From Armatimonadota bacterium (lineage in GTDB: Bacteria; Armatimonadota; Fimbriimonadia; Fimbriimonadales; Fimbriimonadaceae): 6,530 bases of DNA. The stretch is taken from NCBI GenBank assembly GCA_023423495.1, contig JAFAFM010000083.1, positions 1-6,530 on the forward strand. Reading direction: 5' to 3'. A program made the translations under genes and the position numbers. A model generated the notes under the pieces. The model was not told the DNA's origin. It did no database searches and saw only the letters and a program-made list of their open reading frames with translations. Shown piece after piece: positions 1 through 6,349 of the stretch; the stretch's first letter is position 1, and every line of letters begins with the position of its first letter.

Positions 1-2119
1 CACCCTTCTCGCCCTCGATCCACTCCATTCCCGTTTCCTCGAGTCCCCCTTTGGTTTCGTCGTAGTAGCGGATCTGCCACCGACTTGGTCGGTTCTCGTC
101 TTGGTCTTGCGCCATGCCGATCACCACCCGGTTCTTAATCGTGTCGTAGGTCATGCCGACCGGGATTGTGCTGACCTCGCTGAGCCGGCCGTCGCCTATC
201 CACTTACCCTTTTGCATCATCCGGAAGGACACTGATTTGTCGGTTGGATCCCAAAGGAAGAGGTAGAGGCGTTCCTTGCTCGCCCCGACGCTCGGTACGA
301 GGGCGGGATTATTGGAGACCATTTCAGGTTCGCCCTTCGAGCCTACGGTCTTACGCAACACGCCGCGACCCGTCGGATAGAAAACTTCCAATTTGCCGTT
401 GTGGGAAATGGCGACCGGGTCCCCGGCAAGTTCGTCGCTCAGGACCATGGGCTCTTCCCAGCGGAATGGTTGGATAAGCTTTCTGTACAGTAATTTGCCA
501 GGATTGTTTAACGTAATCGTCGGATCGGATTTCTTATCGCCCGGAGCATTAGGCTGCCCGAAGAAGACGTAAGCTTCGTTTTTGTGTACCGCCAGCCACG
601 GGGCACTGTTGGATTTCCCGACATCATCACGTCGGCCCCCGCCGATTGCGTACGAGTAATTGATGTCGGCTTTGATTCCGTTTTCGCCAAAGACCCCGTT
701 CCAGTTCCAATCGATCAGAGTCGTCTTTCCGTTTGGCTTCAAACGAAACCGATACGGCCCCTTCTCCAAGAATTTGACCTTCTCGTAGGGCAGGGGAATC
801 TCTTCGTCGAGGTTGGTCTCCCGTAGGGTGTAGCCATTCAGCTCGCCCTTCGAATAAGCGATGCGATTGTAGTCGTCCTCTAAGCTATACGAGTAGGCAT
901 AGCTCATTAAACTTCGATAAATCGGATTAAACGCGGGACCCCAAAATCCGTTGTGATCCATGCCGATTTGGTGTCCGAATTCGTGCAGGAACACCGCCCA
1001 AAGGGCATTCGAACCACAACCGCCACCATCCCCGAGTTGATCTGCCTGACCGCCTCCGCCCGGTGTGATTTGCATGAAATGGGCGAGCCCCCGATGCTGA
1101 TTCGGCAGAAACTTGTCGCGGTTCGTCCACCAAGGATTTTTCTTGTCGCTGCCGGTAATGGGATCCAAATAGATTAGGTGCAAACCCCATCCTTTGGAGC
1201 CGTCGTGATTTGCCACGTCAAGTTTAGAATAGGTGTCGACAACCTTGCCAAGTTCTCGCTTGAAGAGCTTGTCATCCACATCGTCAAACCGCGCCACATA
1301 GCAGAGCATGTCGATTCGGCGCGGGTTACAGCCCAAGGCTTTCAAATCCAGGCCCCGAAACGTGCCGACTTCCCAGCCGTCGAGCAGCCCGTCCTGATCC
1401 GTATCCGCATTGATGGGGTCAGTTCCCAGCCGATCTTCTTCCTCATTCAAGAGGCCATCGGCATCCGAATCTGTTTCACCCTCGGATATCAGCCGACGAA
1501 TGAGAATCTGGTGGGCGGTGTGTTTGTCCTTGCCATTTCGGAACACGACCTGGTCCAAGTCGCCGTCCTTATCCAAGTCTCCTTCCCGGGTAACGTCGCC
1601 TTCCTCCCGATACTTTGGCTTGGGTCTCTTGTTGATCGCCTTGGATTTCGGATCGATGCTGTAGCTGCCTCGGCCCTTCAAGTCGAATGCCACGATAAGG
1701 CCTCCCTCGACGACAAGCGCGGGCTTTACCAGAATCTCGGGCAGGGTGACCCATTCTGAATCCTTAAACTTACGGTTAGCAAAGGCTCCGGCAATCCGAA
1801 TCTTGTTGCCGCCAAATATACCGATTACATCGTCGCCTGGTTGGGCATCGATGCTCGCGATTGCCGCAGCTTGGCAGTCTTTGCCCCAAGGATTCAGGGC
1901 CTGAAAAGGCCGACCGGGCTTCTGTCCGTTCTGGTTGAGGGAAACGTCGATAATGCTCCCGCCCGGTGCGTAAATGCAGACAAGGTCGGCATAGCCGTCG
2001 GCATTCACGTCGCCCACCAAAGGAATTCGCGGTGGCGCAGCAAAATTCAACGCCCAGGGCTGGGCAGGCGCATAAATGGGAGTGGTCGCCATCGTAAGGG
2101 CAACCGCAAGGCTGGTCAT
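1..2119 (-). CDS. Secreted zinc metalloprotease (metzincin type) with calcium-loop repeats, C-terminus cut off by the window edge
   Basis: The frame is open from an ATG at 2119-2117 to the left edge, giving 706 visible residues and no stop. The N-terminus (MTSLAVALTMATTPIYA) is hydrophobic and suggests export, though it is short for a signal peptide. Residues about 25-200 look like FG-GAP/VCBS repeats, with loops GDVNADGYAD (36-45) and DLDKDGDLD (181-189). Thrombospondin type 3-like loops follow at 217-222 (DSDADG) and 239-244 (DTDQDG). The catalytic domain begins near residue 265. Its zinc motif HEFGHQIGMDH spans 379-389: H379, H383 and H389 are ligands, E380 is the general base and G386 is the conserved glycine. 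A Met-turn (SLMSYA, M405) lies 16 residues after H389, as in metzincins. A further loop, DWNWNG (470-475), precedes a beta-rich region (about 500-706) with repeated Trp/Tyr-rich strands, perhaps a propeller. Likely an extracellular or surface endopeptidase; the substrate is unknown. It follows motB by 48 bases. The protease call is firm; family and substrate are not. Confidence 0.88.
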   Translation of the reverse strand, partial: MTSLAVALTMATTPIYAPAQPWALNFAAPPRIPLVGDVNADGYADLVCIYAPGGSIIDVSLNQNGQKPGRPFQALNPWGKDCQAAAIASIDAQPGDDVIGIFGGNKIRIAGAFANRKFKDSEWVTLPEILVKPALVVEGGLIVAFDLKGRGSYSIDPKSKAINKRPKPKYREEGDVTREGDLDKDGDLDQVVFRNGKDKHTAHQILIRRLISEGETDSDADGLLNEEEDRLGTDPINADTDQDGLLDGWEVGTFRGLDLKALGCNPRRIDMLCYVARFDDVDDKLFKRELGKVVDTYSKLDVANHDGSKGWGLHLIYLDPITGSDKKNPWWTNRDKFLPNQHRGLAHFMQITPGGGGQADQLGDGGGCGSNALWAVFLHEFGHQIGMDHNGFWGPAFNPIYRSLMSYAYSYSLEDDYNRIAYSKGELNGYTLRETNLDEEIPLPYEKVKFLEKGPYRFRLKPNGKTTLIDWNWNGVFGENGIKADINYSYAIGGGRRDDVGKSNSAPWLAVHKNEAYVFFGQPNAPGDKKSDPTITLNNPGKLLYRKLIQPFRWEEPMVLSDELAGDPVAISHNGKLEVFYPTGRGVLRKTVGSKGEPEMVSNNPALVPSVGASKERLYLFLWDPTDKSVSFRMMQKGKWIGDGRLSEVSTIPVGMTYDTIKNRVVIGMAQDQDENRPSRWQIRYYDETKGGLEETGMEWIEGEKG

Positions 2120-2124
2120 GGGTA

Positions 2125-2128
2125 CTCC
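2125..2128 (-). promoter_or_regulatory. Ribosome binding site of the metalloprotease gene
   Basis: On the minus strand, GGAG lies 5 bases before the ATG at 2119 (TTTGGAGTACCC then ATG). This favours that ATG over the 16 in-frame codons that continue upstream to the motB stop, where the only conceivable start is a CTG with no purine-rich site before it. Confidence 0.65.
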
Positions 2129-2167
2129 AAATAGTAGCCGATCCAGGGATGGGAAGGCGAGAGGCGC

Positions 2168-3019
2168 CTAATTTGTGGGATTGATTCCGACTTGATTAGG
2201 CTTCAGACGCTCGGTGAACTCTTCGCGTGGCAAGTCCTTACTGTTTCCCTGGGGCTTTCTAAAAGGCAGTAGTAGGGAAACGCGGCGATTCGCGACATCG
2301 TTGGGCGCATCCGGACGCTTAAGCTGGGTATCGGCGAGTGCTCGCACCCCGGCAAACTGCTTGGCCGGAAGTCCGACCCCTTGCAGTGCACGCCGCATCG
2401 AATTAGCCCGATCGGCGCTCAGATCCCAGTTGTTATAGGTGTCGCTGGGATAGGGTTGGGCGTCGGTGTGTCCCTCGATGATCAACGGTCGCTTGGTATG
2501 GGCCAACAGTGGGCCAATCTTCTTTACAAAAGCTATGCCCGCTGGCAAGATGGTGGAACTGCCGCTCTGGAAAAATGTAGCGACCGTGGATTCGACCAGC
2601 TCAATTCGCAAGCCCTCATTCGTAATTTTGATGTCGACGTAATCCAGCAGTTTGGTAAGGTCAGATTCACCCTTGATCCTTTCCGTGATCTCATTCTTGA
2701 GGTCTTTCAAGGATTCCTCATCGCTGTTGCCGGTTAGGTTCGCGCTACCCGACCCTGGACCCTTCGACGCGTTAAACGTACCCGGGGGAGAAATGTTGAG
2801 TTTGACCCTGGGTTGGTTCTTCACGAAACCAAGCGGATCGTTGAAGTAGCCCTGTATCTGAGCTTTGGCTTCATCAGAAAGCCCCATGATCCACATCACC
2901 ATGAAGAACGCCATCATCGCCGTAACGAAGTCGGCGTAGGCAACCTTCCAAGAACCACCATGATGCCCGTGGCCACCGTGGGAGCGCTTCTTCTTGATGA
3001 TAATGGGGGTATCGGCCAC
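2168..3019 (-). CDS. motB: MotB, flagellar motor stator protein
   Basis: MotB pairs with MotA in the inner membrane to form the ion channel that drives flagellar rotation, and anchors the stator to peptidoglycan. The 283-residue protein has a basic, His/Gly-rich cytoplasmic head (9-22), then one membrane helix (about 27-47) opening with WKVAYADF. D30 in that helix is the proton-binding aspartate, equivalent to D32 of E. coli. A plug/linker region follows (about 48-125), then an OmpA-like peptidoglycan-binding domain (about 131-252) with IEGHTDAQPY (181-190), NWDLSADRA (197-205) and NRRVSLLL (244-251). About 30 polar residues follow that domain. The start is GTG; its G is the last base of the motA TAG stop, a 1-base overlap. 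AAGGAG sits 11 bases upstream inside motA, so coupled translation is likely. Length and order are normal for the family. Proton rather than sodium use is inferred, not shown. Confidence 0.97.
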   Translation of the reverse strand: MADTPIIIKKKRSHGGHGHHGGSWKVAYADFVTAMMAFFMVMWIMGLSDEAKAQIQGYFNDPLGFVKNQPRVKLNISPPGTFNASKGPGSGSANLTGNSDEESLKDLKNEITERIKGESDLTKLLDYVDIKITNEGLRIELVESTVATFFQSGSSTILPAGIAFVKKIGPLLAHTKRPLIIEGHTDAQPYPSDTYNNWDLSADRANSMRRALQGVGLPAKQFAGVRALADTQLKRPDAPNDVANRRVSLLLPFRKPQGNSKDLPREEFTERLKPNQVGINPTN

Positions 3020-3876
3020 TAAGCGGCTTTCTCCTTCACGCTCTTCTCCATTTCAGCGAAGCCGGGTCGTACGCTGGGCTCGATGTTGCGTCGGGCAAAC
3101 TCAACGCAGGTAATGGGCGATTCACCACGCGCGAAGCTGAAGAGGGCATAACGGATGCAGTTCAGATATTGCCCCTCCGACTTCAGTCGAAGCTGCATCG
3201 CTCGGGCCATGGGGTTAAAAACGCCGTACGCCAAGAGAATTCCGAGGAACGTGCCCACCAACGCGGCGGCGACGGATTGACCGATCGCGGCGGCTTCACC
3301 GCCAATCTTGCCCATCGTGATGATAACACCCAAAACCGCAGCTACGATGCCAAAGCCGGGCATCGCGTCACCAACGGTCTGGATCGCATCGGCGGGAATC
3401 GACGCCTCAGCATGAGCGATCTCCAGGTCGAGTTCCATCATCTCGGACAGGTCGTGCGGACCGACGGCTCCCGTGAGAATGACTTTCAGGGTGTCGCAAA
3501 AGAAGGATGTCGCGTGATGGTTTGCAAGGAAGGTCGGATACTTCTGGATGATCTCGCTCTTATCCGGCTGCTCGATATGCTTCTCAAGGCCGAGCAGCCC
3601 TTCCTTTCTGGCTACATTGAAAAGCTGATACATCATCTTCAGCAGATCGTTGTATGCGGCCGTCGTGTACGGATCTGGCTTGAGCAGCCCCATCAGGCTC
3701 TTGATGGAGGCGGTCATGTTCTTCATGCCGTTGGCGGCCAAGAATGAACCAAAACCAGCTCCGCCGAGAACGACGAATTCGTTGACCTGGATAAGCACGG
3801 CGATCTGTCCGCCGTGCATGATGTAACCAATCATGGTGGCGGCAAGAACAACGACAATGCCGATAATGACGAACAT
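3019..3876 (-). CDS. motA: MotA, flagellar motor stator protein
   Basis: MotA is the multi-copy stator subunit that surrounds MotB, conducts ions with it and pushes on the rotor protein FliG. The protein is 285 residues (E. coli MotA is 295) and has four membrane segments: about 2-20, 32-50, 166-188 and 199-219. The key residues fall at the E. coli positions: R90 and E98 in the cytoplasmic loop (NVARKEGLLGLEKHIE), which contact FliG, and P173 and P222, which couple ion flow to movement. The N-terminus, with a GG after the first helix and a glycine-rich second helix, is typical. The ATG at 3876 is the only standard start, because an in-frame stop occurs 11 codons upstream with no ATG, GTG or TTG between. 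The ribosome binding site before it is weak (only GAG). It is the first gene of its strand group, so its promoter should lie in the 142-base divergent region. No sigma-28-type flagellar promoter was evident there. Confidence 0.97.
   Translation of the reverse strand: MFVIIGIVVVLAATMIGYIMHGGQIAVLIQVNEFVVLGGAGFGSFLAANGMKNMTASIKSLMGLLKPDPYTTAAYNDLLKMMYQLFNVARKEGLLGLEKHIEQPDKSEIIQKYPTFLANHHATSFFCDTLKVILTGAVGPHDLSEMMELDLEIAHAEASIPADAIQTVGDAMPGFGIVAAVLGVIITMGKIGGEAAAIGQSVAAALVGTFLGILLAYGVFNPMARAMQLRLKSEGQYLNCIRYALFSFARGESPITCVEFARRNIEPSVRPGFAEMEKSVKEKAA
3031..3036 (-). promoter_or_regulatory. Ribosome binding site of motB, inside the motA 3' end
   Basis: AAGGAG on the minus strand lies 11 bases before the GTG start of motB. 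The spacing is slightly long, but together with the TAGTG stop/start overlap it supports the GTG start and coupling of motB translation to motA. Confidence 0.55.
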
Positions 3877-4018
3877 GAGCTCATTGGCGGACGGACGAAT
3901 CCGGCTCGCTTAGCTAGATTCTCGGTTCGCAAGTCACATTTGCTCAGGTAGTAATGCGGGCGAAATGCGAGAAGCCTCATAATCAACGGACGGCCCTCAT
4001 CCGTCTCTACTAACACCG
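3877..4018. promoter_or_regulatory. Divergent intergenic region between motA and mutL
   Basis: This 142-base gap separates two outward-facing gene groups, so it should carry promoters for both. The only box I could point to is CATAAT (3978-3983, plus strand), a five-of-six match to a -10 element about 35 bases before the mutL start, but no good -35 hexamer lies 16-18 bases ahead of it. On the minus strand I found neither a clear sigma-70 pair nor a sigma-28 (TAAA/GCCGATAA) pair. CGGACGG occurs twice (3888-3894 and 3987-3993). There is no tRNA-like or small-gene signal. Its role as a promoter region is inferred from gene layout. Confidence 0.45.
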
Positions 4019-4023
4019 TTGAT
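3982..4023. repeat. Inverted repeat spanning the mutL start codon
   Basis: ATCAACGG (3982-3989) and CCGTTGAT (4016-4023) are perfect 8-base inverted arms around a 26-base interior. A smaller overlapping hairpin, GACGG (3989-3993) with CCGTC (4001-4005), sits inside. The right arm covers the TTG start of mutL. In RNA it could partly hide the start, but 8-base arms can arise by chance and no U-run makes it a terminator. Confidence 0.4.
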
Positions 4024-5860
4024 CACTATCACGCCGCGCATCCGCCTTCTCGACAGCCACACGGTCAACCAAATTGCCGCGGGCGAAGTGGTGGAGCGTC
4101 CGGCCTCGGCCCTGAAAGAACTGGTCGAGAACTCGCTCGACGCAAGCGCGACGAGAATCGAAATAGATCTGATCGACAGCGGTAAAACCCTGATCCGGGT
4201 TTCCGACGATGGCCGTGGAATGGCCGCCGATGAGGCGGAGCTTGCCCTCCAAAGACATGCTACATCCAAGATAGGAACAGTAGAAGACCTAACGAACGTT
4301 GGAACATTAGGCTTTCGTGGTGAAGCCCTTCCATCGATCGCTTCGGTATCCAGGCTAACTCTTAAAACTTCCGACGGAACCAATTCGCGCACTGCGCTGA
4401 AGGTGGAAGGGGGAACCATTAGGGAACCGCATAAAGTGCCCGGTCCTAAGGGTACCGAAATCGTCGTCGAGGACATCTTCTACAACACCCCGGCTCGCTT
4501 GAAGTTTCTGAAGTCCGATACGACGGAACTGGGGCAGTGCTTGGAAATTGTTTCCAAGTACGCGATGGCGTATCCGCACGTCGCTTTCACGCTCACCCAC
4601 AATGGCCAGCTTGCGATCAAGACCTCTGGCAGCGGAGACATGCTCGAGTCCATCGCCGACGTGTGGGGTCGAGATCTGGCGCGATCGCTCGCCGAAGTCG
4701 ACACGGTTATCGGAGGCATGCGAATCCACGGATTCGTTAGCCCGCCTCACGTTAATCGGTCTACCCGAAACTACCAATTCATTTTTGTGAACGGGCGTCC
4801 TGTTCGCACGCGATCCCTCACCGCCGCGATCGATCAGGCGTATCGGGACATCACGCCCGAACGCCGGTATCCGGTACTAAGTCTCTTAGTGGAAGTCGAG
4901 GCTTCCAAGGTCGATGTCAACGTTTCTCCGACCAAATCTGAGGTCAAATTCCAGCAGGAAGGTCAAGCCTTTGAAGCCATCCGACTGGCCATTAAAAGCG
5001 CTCTCATGCATCACGGCATGATGCCCAATGCGGAAGGGTTGGCGGCAGCAAACGATGCCCTAAAGGCGTTAGAAGATCGGGGCACAGTTCAGGATTGGCG
5101 GGTTGGAATTCCAACTCCGCAAGATCCGTTCGATGCCGCTCGACCTGCCTTGGCTGCAGCCGTGCCCGTCCTGGCCGAACCCCCCTGCGACGGCGAAAGG
5201 CTCGTCGAGGCTCCGTTGCCCGCTTCGGGGGTAACGCCACCCACCCACTTAGAAGCCGATCGATATCCATTTGGGGACCTAATGGATGGGTTGCGCGTAT
5301 TGGGACAGGCGATGAATACATTTATCGTGGCCGAGACCCGACGGGGCATCGTAATCGTCGACCAGCACGTAGCGCATGAAAGAATACTTTACGAATACTT
5401 GTGCGGGTTGAAAGGGGAATCGGCAATCGAAAAACAGCCCCTGCTAGTGCCCCAAACGCTGCATTTGGACAAGCGATCGGCCGTCTTGCTTCGAGAGAAG
5501 ATTGACGAAATTACGAGGGTTGGCTTCGACCTCGAGCCATTCGGCGGGGAAAGCTATGTTGTGCGGGCTGTCCCCGCGGCCATCCGGGCAAAAGATCCCC
5601 TGAAAATCCTCAGCGATATGGTCGATGAACTGGTCAATGCCAGCGTCACTCGGCGTCTCATTCCAACTCGGGAGCACATCTGGATTACGAGCGCCTGCAA
5701 GATGGCGGTCAAGGCGGGCGACCCCCTTAGCCACGCGGAGATGGAAAAGCTGATTTTGGACCTTGCCACCACGGAGAACCCGTACATGTGCCCGCATGGC
5801 AGGCCGATTACGATCACTCTGAGCACCGATGACCTCCTGCGGAAATTCAAGCGAACATGA
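4019..5860 (+). CDS. mutL: MutL, DNA mismatch repair protein with endonuclease domain
   Basis: MutL is the ATP-driven matchmaker that links MutS mismatch recognition to strand incision. The 613-residue protein has a GHKL ATPase domain (about 10-215): NQIAAGEVVERPAS (17-30), catalytic E37 in ELVENSLDA, DDGRG (63-67), RHATSK (79-84), GFRGEAL (98-104) and FYNTPAR (154-160). A transducer domain (about 225-335) contains FVNGR (256-260) and DVNVSPTKSEV (299-309). A Pro/Ala-rich linker (about 336-420) leads to the C-terminal dimerisation and nuclease domain (421-613). Nuclease motifs are DQHVAHERILYE (448-459, DQHAxxExxxxE type with Val for Ala), SACKMAVK (558-565) and CPHGRP (591-596). QPLLVP (473-478) matches the sliding-clamp-binding motif of such MutLs. 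It therefore likely nicks DNA itself, unlike E. coli MutL, which relies on MutH. The start is TTG; no ATG or GTG lies between it and the upstream in-frame stop, and no clear ribosome binding site precedes it. Its last bases overlap ruvC. Confidence 0.97.
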   Translation: MITITPRIRLLDSHTVNQIAAGEVVERPASALKELVENSLDASATRIEIDLIDSGKTLIRVSDDGRGMAADEAELALQRHATSKIGTVEDLTNVGTLGFRGEALPSIASVSRLTLKTSDGTNSRTALKVEGGTIREPHKVPGPKGTEIVVEDIFYNTPARLKFLKSDTTELGQCLEIVSKYAMAYPHVAFTLTHNGQLAIKTSGSGDMLESIADVWGRDLARSLAEVDTVIGGMRIHGFVSPPHVNRSTRNYQFIFVNGRPVRTRSLTAAIDQAYRDITPERRYPVLSLLVEVEASKVDVNVSPTKSEVKFQQEGQAFEAIRLAIKSALMHHGMMPNAEGLAAANDALKALEDRGTVQDWRVGIPTPQDPFDAARPALAAAVPVLAEPPCDGERLVEAPLPASGVTPPTHLEADRYPFGDLMDGLRVLGQAMNTFIVAETRRGIVIVDQHVAHERILYEYLCGLKGESAIEKQPLLVPQTLHLDKRSAVLLREKIDEITRVGFDLEPFGGESYVVRAVPAAIRAKDPLKILSDMVDELVNASVTRRLIPTREHIWITSACKMAVKAGDPLSHAEMEKLILDLATTENPYMCPHGRPITITLSTDDLLRKFKRT

Positions 5861-6342
5861 CGATTCTTGGCATCGATCCTGGGCTTGAGCGAGTCGGGTA
5901 CGGAGTGATCCGGCGTGAAGGTTCGCGAATCCATCTGCTGCAGTTCGGATTGATCCAGACTCCGCGCGTGGCCATTACCGAACGACTGGCTCAAATCCAC
6001 CGAGAAGTGCTTTCCCTAATCGAATCGCACCGACCCGACGCTATGGCTACCGAACGACTGGTCTTTGCCGCCAACAAAACGACGGCCATGGATGTCAGCA
6101 AAGCGCTCGGCGTCATCCTGCTGGCAGCCAGCGAGAAGGGCCTGGATTGGTGCGAGTATGCCCCTCCCGAAATCAAACAGTCGGTGGTGGGGAATGGCGC
6201 CGCCGACAAGCGTCAAGTTGGGTTTATGGTCACGAAGCTGCTTGGAATGGAAAAGCCGCCTCAACCCGACGACGTTGCCGACGCTCTTGCTATCGCCATT
6301 TGCCACGCCTTGCGGAGCCGAATCCAGTCCGTTAAGCTGTAA
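5857..6342 (+). CDS. ruvC: RuvC, Holliday junction resolvase
   Basis: RuvC is a dimeric, metal-dependent nuclease that cuts Holliday junctions symmetrically in homologous recombination, normally together with the RuvAB branch-migration motor. The 161-residue protein (173 in E. coli) starts with the usual ILGIDPGLERVGYG. It has the four acidic catalytic residues of the RNase H-like fold: D7, E66 (in ATERLVF), D139 and D142 (in QPDDVADALAIAICH). The stretch EYAPPEIKQSVVGNGAADK (100-118) is the conserved DNA-facing segment. The ATG at 5857 overlaps the mutL stop as ATGA, and only a weak purine stretch precedes it, so translation is probably coupled to mutL. ruvA and ruvB do not follow immediately; the next gene encodes an unrelated membrane protein. 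Nothing is missing or broken. Confidence 0.96.
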   Translation: MTILGIDPGLERVGYGVIRREGSRIHLLQFGLIQTPRVAITERLAQIHREVLSLIESHRPDAMATERLVFAANKTTAMDVSKALGVILLAASEKGLDWCEYAPPEIKQSVVGNGAADKRQVGFMVTKLLGMEKPPQPDDVADALAIAICHALRSRIQSVKL

Positions 6343-6349
6343 TCACCCG

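Noticed and set aside
1178..1759. Plus-strand open frame of 193 codons
   Set aside because: It lies opposite the metalloprotease calcium-loop region, where GAC/GAT-rich repeats keep the complementary frame open. Its product shows no recognisable motif, while the minus strand encodes clear domains.
2162..2169. Palindrome AGGCGCCT at the motB stop codon
   Set aside because: Eight bases with no loop and no U-run; too short for a terminator and expected by chance.
3169..3747. Plus-strand open frame of 192 codons opposite motA
   Set aside because: MotA on the minus strand has all family residues; the opposite reading has no recognisable features and no gene-like context.
3888..3993. Repeated CGGACGG words as a possible operator pair in the intergenic region
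   Set aside because: Only a 7-base match with GC-rich composition and nearly 100 bases apart; no basis to assign a regulator.
3831..4016. Minus-strand 61-codon frame across the motA start and intergenic region
   Set aside because: It overlaps the motA start in another frame, and its product is composition-driven with no motif or ribosome binding site.
4355..4777. Minus-strand 140-codon frame inside mutL
   Set aside because: Shadow of mutL, whose plus-strand protein carries conserved ATPase motifs throughout this stretch.
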